Shown in pieces: positions 34,078 to 43,300 of a stretch of 64,000 bases of DNA; position 1 is the first letter of the stretch; each line of letters starts with the position of its first letter. Made by a program: the position numbers and the translations under genes. The stretch is from assembly GCF_025195125.1 (NCBI RefSeq), contig NZ_JAMGSL010000004.1, forward strand, positions 310,001 through 374,000. The letters run 5' to 3'. Below the pieces are notes generated by a model. It was not told the DNA's origin and ran no database searches. It saw nothing but the letters and a program-made list of their open reading frames with translations. The DNA comes from Streptomyces sp. Je 1-79. GTDB taxonomy: Bacteria; Actinomycetota; Actinomycetes; Streptomycetales; Streptomycetaceae.

Positions 34078-34222
34078 GACGACCGCCTCGAGACCCGGCG
34101 GGAGGCGAGGGTCTCACCTCCCTGCAACCTCAAGTATTCCCCGTCCACCCCCGACTGTCCTGATCGTCGCAAAGGGGCTGGTCGGGCCCTCGGCCGGGCC
34201 CCGCGCCGTCACGGCCGGCCGC

Positions 34223-35896
34223 TCACCCGAGTCCGGCAGGGAGCCGTTCGAGGATCGCCGTGAGGTCCATGCCCGTCGGCAGCGTGCCGAAGGCCAGGCC
34301 CCGGTCGCCGGCCAGCCGCGAGGCGCAGAAGGCGTCCGCCACCGCGGCCGGGGCGTGCCGTACGAGCAGGGAGCCCTGCAGGACGAGCGCCAGGCGTTCC
34401 ACCAGGCGTCGGGCGCGCAGCTCGGCGTCCTCCGGGCGCGCCAGCTCGCCCAGAACCTCCCGCCACGCGGAGTCCAGCCGGGCGTCCGCGCCCGCCGCGG
34501 CCTCCACCTCGGCGCGGAAGGCCTCCAGGGACTCCGGTTCGCGGGACAGGGCGCGCAGTACGTCGAGGGCGTTGACGTTGCCGGAGCCCTCCCAGATGCC
34601 GTTGAGGGGTGCCTCCCGGTACAGCCGGGGCATGCCCGACGCCTCGTCGTACCCGTTGCCGCCCAGGCACTCCAGGGCCTCGGCCACGGCCGCCGGCTGG
34701 CGCTTGCACACCCAGTACTTGCCGACCGCCGTGGCCAGTCGGAGGAACGCCCGCTCGCCGGCGTCGCCGCGCTGGGCGCGATCCGTCGCGCCCGCGATCC
34801 GCAGCGCCAGGGTGGTGGCGGCCTCGGACTCCAGGGCCAGGTCGGCCAGGACGTTGCGCATCAGCGGCTGTTCGATGAGCCTGGCGCCGAACACCGAGCG
34901 GTGGCGGGCGTGGTGGGCGGCCTGCGCGAGAGCGGCGCGGGTGCCGGACGCGGAGCCGAGGACGCAGTCCAGGCGGGTCATGGTGACCATGTCGATGATG
35001 GTCCGCACGCCCTTGCCCTCGTCGCCGACCAGCCAGGCCACGGTGTCGTCGAACTCGGGCTCGCTGCTGGCGTTGGAGCGGTTGCCGAGCTTGTCCTTCA
35101 GCCGCTGGATACGGAAGGTGTTGCGGCTGCCGTCGGGCAGCACTCGCGGGACGAGGAAGCACGACAGACCGCTCGGGGCCTGGGCGAGGACGAGGAAGAC
35201 GTCGTTCATCGGGGCACTGGTGAACCACTTGTGACCGCGCAGCCGCCAGCTCCCGTCGGCCGTGCGTACCGCCGTCGTGGTGTTGGCGCGGACGTCGGTG
35301 CCGCCCTGCTTCTCCGTCATGCCCATCCCGGCCAGCAGACCGCGCTTGACGCCCGGCGCCCGCAGCCCCGGGTCGTACACCCGGCTGGTCAGCAGCGGCT
35401 CGTACCCCTTGGCCAGCTCCGGGGAGCGGCGCAGCGCCGGCACCGCGGCGTACGTCATGGACACCGGACAGCCGTGTCCCGCCTCGGCCGAGCTCCACAC
35501 CATGAAGCCCGCCGCGCGCGCCACATGGACACCGGGCCGCTCGTCGGCCCAGGGCGCCCCGGCCAGACCCTCGCTGATCGCGACGTCCATCAGGGAGTGG
35601 TACGAGGGGTGGAAGTCCACCTCGTCGATCCGGTTGCCGTAGCGGTCGTGGGTGCGCAGTTCGGGCTCGTACCGATTGGCCTCCTCGGCCCAGCGCTGGA
35701 CCTCCTCGCTGCCGGCGCGACGGCCGATCCGGTGCAGGTCGTCCAGGTACCACTCGGCGCCCTCACGGCGTACGCCCTCCAGCAGGACCGGGTCCTCGGC
35801 GACGTCGTGGCCGACCAGCGGGGGCGTCTGGTTGGTCACGTCATGGGTGCGGGCCGTGGGGTCGCTGACGGGCCGGGTGACCGGGGTCGTGGTCAT
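34223..35896 (-). CDS. AidB-like acyl-CoA dehydrogenase
   Basis: A 557-aa FAD protein of the AidB/isovaleryl-CoA-dehydrogenase group. Seen: GMGMTEKQGGTDVRANTT (FAD-binding), HKWFTSAPMND, LVGDEGKGVRTI and ECLGGNGYDEASGMPRLYREAPLNGIWEGSGNVNALDVLRAL, which is diagnostic for AidB relatives, with the extra C-terminal helical domain. AidB binds DNA and is linked to alkylation stress; the role in Streptomyces is uncertain. The TetR gene upstream in the same direction (88-bp gap) may regulate it. Confidence 0.9.
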   Translation of the reverse strand: MTTTPVTRPVSDPTARTHDVTNQTPPLVGHDVAEDPVLLEGVRREGAEWYLDDLHRIGRRAGSEEVQRWAEEANRYEPELRTHDRYGNRIDEVDFHPSYHSLMDVAISEGLAGAPWADERPGVHVARAAGFMVWSSAEAGHGCPVSMTYAAVPALRRSPELAKGYEPLLTSRVYDPGLRAPGVKRGLLAGMGMTEKQGGTDVRANTTTAVRTADGSWRLRGHKWFTSAPMNDVFLVLAQAPSGLSCFLVPRVLPDGSRNTFRIQRLKDKLGNRSNASSEPEFDDTVAWLVGDEGKGVRTIIDMVTMTRLDCVLGSASGTRAALAQAAHHARHRSVFGARLIEQPLMRNVLADLALESEAATTLALRIAGATDRAQRGDAGERAFLRLATAVGKYWVCKRQPAAVAEALECLGGNGYDEASGMPRLYREAPLNGIWEGSGNVNALDVLRALSREPESLEAFRAEVEAAAGADARLDSAWREVLGELARPEDAELRARRLVERLALVLQGSLLVRHAPAAVADAFCASRLAGDRGLAFGTLPTGMDLTAILERLPAGLG

Positions 35897-35984
35897 GGTC
35901 GTGTCCTTCGGAGTCGTGGGGAAGGAGTGGCGCGGTCGTCGGGAGCATGGTGCGGTCGTGATCCGTACGCGTCGGTACGCCCGG

Positions 35985-36602
35985 TCAGCCCGCCGGGCCC
36001 GGCCCGGCGCCCAGGCAGCGCAGGGACAGCGTGGTGAGTTCGGTGACGAGCTGTTCGGCGGAGTCCCCGTCGGGCGCGCCGAGCGGGTCCACCAGCACCT
36101 CGCCGATGGCTCCGGTCAAGGCCGCGGCGGTGACCTCGGCGTTCTGCGGCGGCAGCACGCCCGCGGCGACGCCCTCGCTCACGACCTCCGCGAACAGCGC
36201 CCGGTACCGGCGCCTGAACTCCAGGCGCTCGGCGCCCACCGCGGGCTCGGCGGGCGCCGCCAGCAGGGCGTAGGCCAGGCCCCGGCGTTCGAGGGACCGC
36301 CGGGCGAACACCTCGACGCCGTGGGCGAGCCGTTCCACCGGGTCGCCAGGGCTGCGCAGGACCTCGCCCAGGACCTCGACCTCGCGGCCGGAGGCGCGCC
36401 GGAAGACCTCGACGGCCAGCGCCGCCTTGGACGGGAAGTGCTGGTAGACCGAGCCCGCCGCGATGCCTGCCGCCGCGGCGACGGCGTTCACCGAGGCCTG
36501 CGCCCAGCCCACCTCGGCCACGACGTCGGTGGCCTGCTGGACGAGGTGGTCCCGTGCGCTGCTGAGCCGAGCCAGCTCGGCCGGGGTCTTGCGGTATGCC
36601 AT
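35985..36602 (-). CDS. TetR-family transcriptional regulator
   Basis: A 205-aa protein with the HTH at about 30-72 (WAQASVNAVAAAAGIAAGSVYQHF) and a helical sensor domain resembling TetR_C_33. ATG 36602 is the natural start. It is placed upstream of the AidB-like dehydrogenase gene on the same strand. Ligand unknown. Confidence 0.88.
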   Translation of the reverse strand: MAYRKTPAELARLSSARDHLVQQATDVVAEVGWAQASVNAVAAAAGIAAGSVYQHFPSKAALAVEVFRRASGREVEVLGEVLRSPGDPVERLAHGVEVFARRSLERRGLAYALLAAPAEPAVGAERLEFRRRYRALFAEVVSEGVAAGVLPPQNAEVTAAALTGAIGEVLVDPLGAPDGDSAEQLVTELTTLSLRCLGAGPGPAG

Positions 36603-36703
36603 GGAAGCAGTGAATCACCGTTCAGACCTTGGCGCCAGAGGCGGGGCGGTCGCGAGGCCTGGCCGGAGTGGATGATCATCGTCGTCCCCGCGTAGCGCCG
36701 GGG

Positions 36704-36886
36704 CATGGTCGACGAGCAGGTGGGGCGGGGGAGCGGGCGCGGTCCTGGGCGGCCCCGGGAGGAGCGGGTCACCCGCGCGGTGCTGGACGCCGTGGTCGCG
36801 AACACCCCGACGTCGCCGAGGCCGCGGTGATCGGCCTGCTCCACGCCACCCTCGGCAAGCGGGAGATCACCTTCGGCGACGCGTGA
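36704..36886 (+). pseudogene. chimeric gene remnant (TetR N-terminus plus acyl-CoA-ligase-like tail)
   Basis: From ATG 36704 one frame encodes GRGPGRPREERVTRAVLDAVV, a good TetR N-terminal arm that then breaks off at a TGA near 36829. In another frame, 36803-36886 encodes HPDVAEAAVIG followed by LLHATLGKREITFGDA and a stop; HPDVAEAAVIG is a phrase typical of AMP-forming ligases. Neither part is a full gene. It looks like scars of deleted genes joined within about 90 bp. By-eye similarity only, so chance resemblance is possible. Confidence 0.4.
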
Positions 36887-37012
36887 GGGGCCCCCGGGCC
36901 GGGTGGGGCGGTCCGTGACGGACCGTGCGCCCACCGGGTGTACGGTCGCGGCCGCCGAGGTGCCGTGCCGGGCGCCGTCCCGCACCCTGTACGCAGGGAA
37001 GGAGCACCCCTC

Positions 37013-37924
37013 ATGGCTGACAAGGGGGCCGCGAACCACCGGAGGGGTGTCTTCCGACCGTCGTGGTGGCGCGCGAAGGCCCAGCACGTGAAGGTCACCG
37101 CGCTTCGGCTGCGGAGCGCCGCCGAGATCCGCTTCCCCGTCGTCTCGCACCTGACCGCCCGCATGCTGGCGGTGAACATCCTGGACGCCGCCACCCGGTT
37201 GGCGGCCCAGTGCTTCCTGACCGCGATCCCGCTGCTCTTCGTCGTCGCCTCGTTCGCGCCGGAGGGGGTGAAGAACCAGCTCATCGAGTCCGTACGCGCC
37301 GTCTTCGGACTCACCGGCGCCGCGGACGACCAGCTGCAGAAGCTCTACACGAGCCACACGGAGTCCCTGGAGCAGGTCACCGGCTTCGTCGGAACGCTGA
37401 TGGTGCTGCTCTCCGCCACGGCGGTGAGCCGGGCGATGCAGCGGTTGTGCATGCGTGCGTGGGCGATCCCCAAGGGCGGTACGAAGGTCGCCCCCTGGCG
37501 CTGGCTCGTCTGGATCGTCGTCTGGCTGGTCGTGCTGGTCGTCCAGGCTCCGCTGCGCAACGGGTTCGGCGCCGGACTGTGGCTCGGCATCCCCGTCACG
37601 GTGGTGTGCCAGACGGCCCTGTGGTGGTGGAGCCAGCACCTGCTGCTGGGCGGTCGCATCGGCTGGCTGCCGCTGCTCCCCGGCGCGGTGCTCACCGGCG
37701 CCGCGGTGACCGCCCTGTCGCTCGGCGCGCACTTCTACATGCCGATGGCGCTCAACCGCACCCTCGCCGAGTACGGGTCGCTGGGCCCGGTCTTCACCAT
37801 GCTCTCCTGGCTCATCGTGGTCTGCGCGGTGGTCGCCGTCGCCATCACCGTGGGCGCCGTGCTGGCCCAGGAGACCGGCCTGGCCCATCGCCTCGGGAGC
37901 CCGCCCTCGCGGTGGGACCTCTGA
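37013..37924 (+). CDS. YihY/BrkB-family membrane protein
   Basis: A 303-aa integral membrane protein with six predicted helices (about 65-85, 120-145, 160-185, 195-215, 230-250 and 265-290). The first helices, with LTAIPLLFVVASF, and the C-terminal AEYGSLGPVFTMLSWLIVV fit the YihY/BrkB family (misnamed ribonuclease BN in old records). Function is not established. ATG 37013 follows AGGGAAGGAG at long spacing. Convergent with the SHOCT gene. Confidence 0.85.
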   Translation: MADKGAANHRRGVFRPSWWRAKAQHVKVTALRLRSAAEIRFPVVSHLTARMLAVNILDAATRLAAQCFLTAIPLLFVVASFAPEGVKNQLIESVRAVFGLTGAADDQLQKLYTSHTESLEQVTGFVGTLMVLLSATAVSRAMQRLCMRAWAIPKGGTKVAPWRWLVWIVVWLVVLVVQAPLRNGFGAGLWLGIPVTVVCQTALWWWSQHLLLGGRIGWLPLLPGAVLTGAAVTALSLGAHFYMPMALNRTLAEYGSLGPVFTMLSWLIVVCAVVAVAITVGAVLAQETGLAHRLGSPPSRWDL

Positions 37925-37934
37925 AGGCGGGCGC

Positions 37935-38240
37935 TCAGGAGTTCAGGATCCGGGTCTTCTGGGCCTCGAACTCGGACTCGGTCAGGACGCCCTGCGCCTT
38001 CAGCTCGCCGAGCTCCTTCAGCTGGGAGATCTTGTCGTCCATCGAGGACGCGGCGGGCGGCGGCGGGGCAGCGGCGGCCGGGGGCGCGGGCGCCGCGTAG
38101 GCACCCTGGGCCGGGGCGGCCTGCGACTCTTCCTGCTGGGCCCAGCGGCCCGCCTGCCGGCGCGACACGCGGTTGGAGACGGCGGTCGCCGTCCCGGCGA
38201 TCGCGGCGGTACGGGCGATTCCACGCAGTAGACCAGGCAT
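37935..38240 (-). CDS. SHOCT-domain protein
   Basis: A 101-aa protein. The N-terminus (MPGLLRGIARTAAIAGTATAVSNRVSRRQ) is a standard actinobacterial short hydrophobic/basic segment, then an Ala/Pro linker and a C-terminal SHOCT domain (about 70-101, KISQLKELGELKAQGVLTE). SHOCT domains mediate oligomerisation. It is next to the DUF6325 gene on the same strand, a pairing often seen in actinobacteria. Confidence 0.88.
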   Translation of the reverse strand: MPGLLRGIARTAAIAGTATAVSNRVSRRQAGRWAQQEESQAAPAQGAYAAPAPPAAAAPPPPAASSMDDKISQLKELGELKAQGVLTESEFEAQKTRILNS

Positions 38241-38292
38241 GTGCTTCTTCCTTGCCTCGCCGAGCAGCCGCTACGACTGGTCGGAGCCGGAC

Positions 38293-38736
38293 TCAGGTTT
38301 CCTCGGAGGCCTCGATCGACGCCAGGAGCGCCGGTACGGGAATCCGGCCACCGGCCACGATCTGGGCACCGCCGCGCCGCAGGGCGGCGGCGAGGGGCCC
38401 GGCCCAGGTGTTCTCGTAGACGATGACCCCGGCGGACGAGTCCGGCGCGAGAACCTCGGCCGCGTCGCGCAGGTCCTCGTCGTCGAGCAGCCCCGACGTG
38501 GCGCCCTCGAAGAGCGCGAGGTCGAGCTGTCCGTCGCCGTCGAAGTCCGCGATCTCCACGGCGGTGACCGAGCCGTCGCGATCCTTCCTGACGAATCTCA
38601 GGTCGAGGACCCGGATGATCCGGCGCTCGACCAGGTCGAGCAGGAGAGCCAGGCCCTCGCCCGTCATCCGGTTGCCTGGGAACTCGATGACCACGTAGTC
38701 GACAGGGCCCAACTCGAGGTCTTCGGGTGCGCTCAT
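38293..38736 (-). CDS. DUF6325/DUF1269-like protein
   Basis: A 147-aa protein, starting MSAPEDLELGPVDYVVIEFP, with a compact alpha/beta fold typical of DUF6325 (DUF1269-related): the VDLVERRIIRVLDLRFVRKD core and an IVYENTWAGPLAAALRR C-terminal motif. Function unknown. ATG 38736 matches family starts. Likely co-transcribed with the SHOCT gene 52 bp downstream. Confidence 0.82.
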   Translation of the reverse strand: MSAPEDLELGPVDYVVIEFPGNRMTGEGLALLLDLVERRIIRVLDLRFVRKDRDGSVTAVEIADFDGDGQLDLALFEGATSGLLDDEDLRDAAEVLAPDSSAGVIVYENTWAGPLAAALRRGGAQIVAGGRIPVPALLASIEASEET

Positions 38737-38912
38737 GATCGCTCCTGACCTGGTGCGGTGCGTGGTGCGGGGGCCGCGGAAGACCCGGGACCGCACAGTT
38801 CCGCGATTCCGGCCGACACCCCCATTTCAGCACCCCACACACTCCCGTGCACGTCAGCTCCGGCCCGCCCCCGGGCCCGTGCCGGGCTCCGCCGCCCCGG
38901 CGGCCGGCCGGG

Positions 38913-39254
38913 TCAGCGGGCCAGTTCGCCGTCCAGCCACTGGAGGATCTCCGGTGTCACCGGGTCGGCGAGGTCGGCGAACTCCTCATGCTTCTTCAGG
39001 AACTTCGCCACGTACGGGCAGACCGGCACGATCCGCAGCCCGGAGGCGCGCACATCGGTCAGGGCCTGCTCGACGAGGATCGAGGCGAGCCCCCGGCCGG
39101 CGTAGGCGTCGTCGATCTCGGTGTGGAAGAAGACCCGCCGGCCGTCGCGGTCGCGGTACGCGGTGAGGCCGGCGTGCCGGTCGTCGACGAGGATCTCGTA
39201 ACGGTGCCGGGGCTCCACGTGCCGGACGACGGGGGCGGCTTCCTGCTCGCTCAT
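38913..39254 (-). CDS. small GNAT acetyltransferase (YjdJ-like)
   Basis: A 113-aa protein of the Gcn5-related short family: RDGRRVFFHTEIDDAYAGRGLASILVEQAL contains the acetyl-CoA motif, and VPVCPYVAKFLKKHEEFADL is the family C-terminal signature. Function unknown. ATG 39254 with AAAGGC upstream is used instead of ATG 39299, which has no good ribosome site. Confidence 0.88.
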   Translation of the reverse strand: MSEQEAAPVVRHVEPRHRYEILVDDRHAGLTAYRDRDGRRVFFHTEIDDAYAGRGLASILVEQALTDVRASGLRIVPVCPYVAKFLKKHEEFADLADPVTPEILQWLDGELAR

Positions 39255-39328
39255 GGTGTGCCTTTCGAGTCGACGTGCAAGGGGCGGTGGGACGTGCAAG
39301 GGGTGGTGAAGAGGTCAGGGGGCGGGCG

Positions 39329-40252
39329 TCAGGCGCGGGGCGGGTTCCCGCGCGGGGAGAGCGCGGCGTTCGGCAGGGCAGGGGCGGGGAGGCGGTCGCC
39401 GGGGTAGCCGTCCACGTGACCGAAGCGCTCGGACGCCCGCTCCCACTCCTCCCTGGCCTCGACGATGTCCTGGTGGCTGCGGCCTATGAAGTTCCACCAC
39501 ATGACGATCTCCTCGTCGAAGGGCGTACCGCCGAGGAGGACCGTCCGCGCGCGGCCGCCGGACTCGTTCGTCAGGGTCAGCGTGGCGTGTCCGGGGCCGG
39601 CGTACCCGAGTTCGGCCGGGCCCAGGAGCGTCCCGGCGAGGCGGACGGCTCCTTCGTCGACGAGCAGGCCGTGCTCGAAGGCCGGATCGACGGTGAGGGT
39701 GACCGTGGCGCCGGCGTCGAGGAGGAGTTCGGCGCCGAGGAGCGGGGTGAAGGTGGGGACCGGAGAGGTCTCGCCGGCGAGTGTGCCCAGGAACACCCGG
39801 AGTTCTGCGCCCTCCAGCCGTACCGGCTTCGGGGCGTGGTGCCGGAAGTCGCGGTCGGCGTGGCGGTGTTCGTCGGGCAGCGCCACCCACAGCTGCACTC
39901 CGTGCAGGACGGTGGTGCCGGGTGTGGAGACCTCGGTGTGGCTGATGCCGTGGCCGCCGGTCATGAGGTTCAGCTCCCCGGGCCGTACGAGCGCGTGGCT
40001 GCCCAGGCTGTCGCGGTGCTCTATCTCCCCGCTGAAGAGCCAACTCACCGTCTGCAGACCGGTGTGCGGGTGGGGAGCGACGTCCATTCCGCCGGACACG
40101 GCGACCTCGTCGGGGCCGTAGTGGTCGGCGAAGCACCACGCTCCGATCAGCGTCCTGGCCCGCTGCGGGAGTGTGCGCCGTACGGTCATGGCGCGCGGAC
40201 CGCCCAGCGGGACGTCCCGGGCGGAGAGGACCTCGACCTCCGTGTCACCCAT
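39329..40252 (-). CDS. pirin family protein
   Basis: A 307-aa bicupin. The metal-binding signature APHPHTGLQTVSWLF and GELNLMTGGHGISHTE carry the pirin His/His/His/Glu ligands. The C-terminal cupin contains WWNFIGRSHQDI, a pirin hallmark. Pirins act as redox-sensing cofactors or quercetinases. It is divergent from the AhpD-like gene across a short AT-richer region with a small palindrome, suggesting shared redox control. Confidence 0.92.
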   Translation of the reverse strand: MGDTEVEVLSARDVPLGGPRAMTVRRTLPQRARTLIGAWCFADHYGPDEVAVSGGMDVAPHPHTGLQTVSWLFSGEIEHRDSLGSHALVRPGELNLMTGGHGISHTEVSTPGTTVLHGVQLWVALPDEHRHADRDFRHHAPKPVRLEGAELRVFLGTLAGETSPVPTFTPLLGAELLLDAGATVTLTVDPAFEHGLLVDEGAVRLAGTLLGPAELGYAGPGHATLTLTNESGGRARTVLLGGTPFDEEIVMWWNFIGRSHQDIVEAREEWERASERFGHVDGYPGDRLPAPALPNAALSPRGNPPRA

Positions 40253-40286
40253 GCCCGACCCCTCTCGTGTAGTTTCGTTTTCAACA

Positions 40287-40300
40287 ATCATGGTGATGAT
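40287..40300. promoter_or_regulatory. candidate operator between pirin and AhpD-like genes
   Basis: ATCAT-GGTG-ATGAT is a perfect short dyad within an AT-richer island (about 40268-40302), 35 bp before the pirin start and about 52 bp before the AhpD-like start. Possible site for a redox-responsive MarR/OhrR-type regulator. Short, so chance is not excluded. Confidence 0.35.
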
Positions 40301-40351
40301 AGCGCCCGCGCCCGTGACACGCACGGATACGGGCCGACGAAGGAGCGAGCG

Positions 40352-40837
40352 GTGAGCGACATGGCACAGGTCCGCACGGGCGGGCGGGTCTACCTCGACA
40401 AGCAGAGCCCCACGGCCTATCAGGCGCTCGTGCGGACGGCCGATGCCGTCCGCACGACGGCCGCCGAGGCGGGCCTCGACCGCGTCCTGGTGGAGCTGGT
40501 CAACCTCCGCGTGTCGCAGATCAACGGCTGCGCCTCCTGCCTGGACGTCCACACGAGGGCCGCGCTGAGGGCAGGGGAGACGACCCGGCGTCTCGGCGTG
40601 CTCGCCGCCTGGCGGGACACCGAGCTCTTCACCGCCCGGGAGCGTGCGGCCCTCGCCCTCGCGGAGACCACTACCGACCCCGCGGACGCCCTCGCGCAGG
40701 AGCGGGCCTACGGCCAGGCCCGCGAGGTCCTGAACGACGACGAGATATCCGCGGTCCTCTGGGTGGCGATCACCATCAACGCGTTCAACCGCGTCTCGAT
40801 CCTGAGCAGGCATCCCGTACGGGACGTCAGGGCCTGA
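40352..40837 (+). CDS. AhpD/carboxymuconolactone-decarboxylase-like protein
   Basis: A 161-aa helical protein with the redox pair CASC followed by LDVHTRA (about 65-75), the AhpD-type active site, and a second ERAALALAE helix. Likely an alkylhydroperoxidase-like thiol enzyme. GTG 40352 has AAGGAG six bases upstream; ATG 40361 is too far from it. Divergent from pirin. Confidence 0.88.
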   Translation: MSDMAQVRTGGRVYLDKQSPTAYQALVRTADAVRTTAAEAGLDRVLVELVNLRVSQINGCASCLDVHTRAALRAGETTRRLGVLAAWRDTELFTARERAALALAETTTDPADALAQERAYGQAREVLNDDEISAVLWVAITINAFNRVSILSRHPVRDVRA

Positions 40838-40932
40838 ACCAATCCGTCACCGCGAAAACACGTGGACCGTGCGGCCGCTCTCACGGGAGACTCCGTTTTG
40901 TCACCCGACGATCCGAGAGCACAGGGTTCGCC

Positions 40933-42762
40933 ATGGGATCACCTGAATCGTCCGAAGGGTTACCGAGCAAGGGCTCCGTACTCCTCGCACTCCGCTACTA
41001 CGGAAGGGAACTGTCCCGGCTCAGACGGCTGACCGTGCCGGCCATGCTGCTGCCGGCCCTCGGCAACATCGGCATCTTCTACGTCGCGCCGCTGGTCGTC
41101 GCCAAGCTCGTCGGCGGGATCGCCGGCGAGAGCGGTACCGCGGACAGCCTCGGCTCGGCGCTGCCGTACGTCCTCGGCTTCGCCGGCGTCCTCCTGCTCG
41201 CCGAGGGGCTGTGGCGCGTCGGACTGCACTGCCTGAACCGCCTCGACGCCCGCGGCATCGAGCACCTGTACGTCACCGGCATGGACGAGCTGTACGCCAA
41301 GGACGCCGCGTTCTTCCACGACAACTTCGCCGGGTCGCTGACCAAGCGGGTCCTGAGCTTCGCCTCCCGCTTCGAGGAGTTCGTCGACACGCTCACCTTC
41401 TCCGTCATGGGCAGCTTCGTGCCCCTGCTGTTCGCGTCGGTGGTGCTGTGGCAGTACGACCCGATGCTCGTCGTCGGTCTCCTGGCCCTGATCACGTTCA
41501 CGGCGGTGTGCGTGACACCCCTGATCCGGCGCCGCCAGCTGCTCGTCGCCCGGCGCGAACAGGCGATCGCCCGGGTGGCGGGCCATGTCGCCGACAGCCT
41601 GATGAACATGGACACGGTCCGGTCCTTCGCCGCCGAGGAGCGCGAGGCCGCCGAACACCGGGCCCGCGTCGCCGAGTCGCGCCGGCTCACCCTGCGTTCC
41701 TGGGACTACGGCAACCTGCGCATCGACACGCTGGTCGCGCCGATGTCCGTGCTGACCAACGTGCTGGGCCTGGTGCTCGCGCTCGGGCTGGGCGCGGGAG
41801 AGCTCGGCGTGGAGGCGGTCGTCGTCGTCTTCACGTACTACGCCAACGCCACGCGGATCATGTTCGAGTTCAACCAGATCTACCGCCGTCTGGAAAGCTC
41901 GATGACGGAGGCCGCGCAGTTCACCGAACTGCTCCTCGCACCCCCGACCGTCCGCGACCCCGCCTCGCCCGAACCGCTCCTCACCCAGGGCGCCGACGTG
42001 CGCTTCGAGCGGGTGACCTTCGCCCACGCGGGCGCCCAGCCGCTCTTCGAGGGCCTCGACCTGGCCGTGCGGGACGGGGCGAAGATCGGCTTCGTGGGCC
42101 GGTCCGGCGGAGGCAAGACCACACTCACCCGGCTGCTGCTGCGGATGTCGGACATCGACGGCGGCCGGATCCTGATCGGGGGCCAGGACATCAGCCGCCT
42201 GCGACAGGCCGAACTGCGCAGTCTGATCGCGTACGTTCCGCAGGACCCGGCCATGTTCCACCGCACGCTGCGCGACAACATCGCCTTCGCCCGGCCGGAC
42301 GCCACCGAAGCGGAGATCCGTCGCGCCGCCGAGGCCGCGCACGTCACGGAGTTCGCCGACGCGCTCCCCGACGGCTTCGACACCATGGTGGGCGAGCGCG
42401 GGGTGAAGCTGTCCGGCGGCCAGCGTCAGCGGGTCGCCCTCGCCCGGGCGATCCTGCGCGACGCGCCGATCCTGCTGCTCGACGAGGCGACCAGCGCCCT
42501 GGACTCCGAGAGCGAGATCCTGGTCCAGGACGCGCTGTGGAAGCTCATGGCCGGGCGGACGGCGCTCGTGGTGGCGCACCGGCTGAGCACGGTCGCCACC
42601 ATGGACCGGCTCGTCGTCCTCGACCGCGGACGGATCGTCGAACAGGGCACGCACCAGGAGCTGCTCACCGTGGACGGTGCCTACGCGAAGCTCTGGCGGC
42701 ACCAGTCGGGCGGCTTCCTCGACGACACCCCCGCGGACACCCCGGCGGCGGACCTGCGCTGA
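40933..42762 (+). CDS. ABC exporter, fused membrane and ATPase domains
   Basis: A 609-aa type IV ABC half-transporter. About six membrane helices over residues 30-330 are followed by the ATPase: Walker A GRSGGGKTTL (about 389-398), Q-loop VPQDPAMFHR, signature LSGGQRQR and Walker B ILLLDEATSALD. Codon 10 is TTA (40960-40962), rare in Streptomyces and dependent on the bldA tRNA. It lies next to the RiPP cluster with its own promoter region, so it could export the product or give immunity, but it could also be unrelated. Confidence 0.9.
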   Translation: MGSPESSEGLPSKGSVLLALRYYGRELSRLRRLTVPAMLLPALGNIGIFYVAPLVVAKLVGGIAGESGTADSLGSALPYVLGFAGVLLLAEGLWRVGLHCLNRLDARGIEHLYVTGMDELYAKDAAFFHDNFAGSLTKRVLSFASRFEEFVDTLTFSVMGSFVPLLFASVVLWQYDPMLVVGLLALITFTAVCVTPLIRRRQLLVARREQAIARVAGHVADSLMNMDTVRSFAAEEREAAEHRARVAESRRLTLRSWDYGNLRIDTLVAPMSVLTNVLGLVLALGLGAGELGVEAVVVVFTYYANATRIMFEFNQIYRRLESSMTEAAQFTELLLAPPTVRDPASPEPLLTQGADVRFERVTFAHAGAQPLFEGLDLAVRDGAKIGFVGRSGGGKTTLTRLLLRMSDIDGGRILIGGQDISRLRQAELRSLIAYVPQDPAMFHRTLRDNIAFARPDATEAEIRRAAEAAHVTEFADALPDGFDTMVGERGVKLSGGQRQRVALARAILRDAPILLLDEATSALDSESEILVQDALWKLMAGRTALVVAHRLSTVATMDRLVVLDRGRIVEQGTHQELLTVDGAYAKLWRHQSGGFLDDTPADTPAADLR

Positions 42763-42841
42763 ACCCTCGGACCGCGCTCGCCGGAGGGGGAAAGGTACGG
42801 ACCTGGGCCGGGGTGGGTGCGGTTCGACGACATCGTGGCAC

Positions 42842-42866
42842 CAACCTGACAGGGCACGTCAGGTTG
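42842..42866 (+). promoter_or_regulatory. palindromic site before the regulator/biosynthesis operon
   Basis: CAACCTGAC (42842-42850) and GTCAGGTTG (42858-42866) are perfect arms around AGGGCAC. CTGACAGGGCACG (42846-42858) recurs, with one extra G, on the - strand at 60434-60421 in front of the precursor gene. Located 108-132 bp upstream of the small secreted protein gene. Probable binding site for the cluster regulator. Confidence 0.6.
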
Positions 42867-42973
42867 TTGTCACGAGGGGGAGCACCGACGAGCCGCGTCC
42901 GCTGGCATCGTTCGATGCGGCCGGGCCGGTTCCGGCGAGGCGGAGGAATCCACCCACAGGCACAGGGGGACGC

Positions 42974-43291
42974 ATGGACGCACATCCGTGTTCGAAGAAG
43001 CCCGGCGCTTGGGCGGCGCGTGCCGCTGCCGCGCTCGCCCTGACGCTCATCGCGCTCACCCTGTCGGCCGGGACCGCCGCCGCGGGGCAGGCCGAGGCCA
43101 CGACCGCCGACGCGTCGACCGCCGTGACGGGGCTGTCCGCGGGGACCGCCGACGCGCCGTGGGACCCGTCGCCGCACACCCCGCGCGAGGCCCTGGCCGC
43201 CCTCTGCGCCGAGTGGGAGGCCTTCTCCGCCGGGCTGCCGTTCCCTGTCGAACCCCCGCCGGTGTGCAAGCTGGTCAACGGCTGGGACTAG
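42974..43291 (+). CDS. small secreted protein of unknown function
   Basis: A 105-aa protein. A Lys-containing N-terminus and a hydrophobic Ala/Leu core (about 12-36) ending in TAAAG look like a Sec signal; signal cleavage near residue 38 would leave about 65 residues. The mature part contains two Cys (ALCAEWEAF and PPVCKLVNGWD), possibly a disulphide. ATG 42974 has AGGGGGA upstream. It is the first gene of the operon, ten bases before the SARP gene. No family is recognised; a signal peptide for the cluster regulator or an immunity factor are possibilities. Confidence 0.65.
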   Translation: MDAHPCSKKPGAWAARAAAALALTLIALTLSAGTAAAGQAEATTADASTAVTGLSAGTADAPWDPSPHTPREALAALCAEWEAFSAGLPFPVEPPPVCKLVNGWD

Positions 43292-43300
43292 GCAGCTCCG

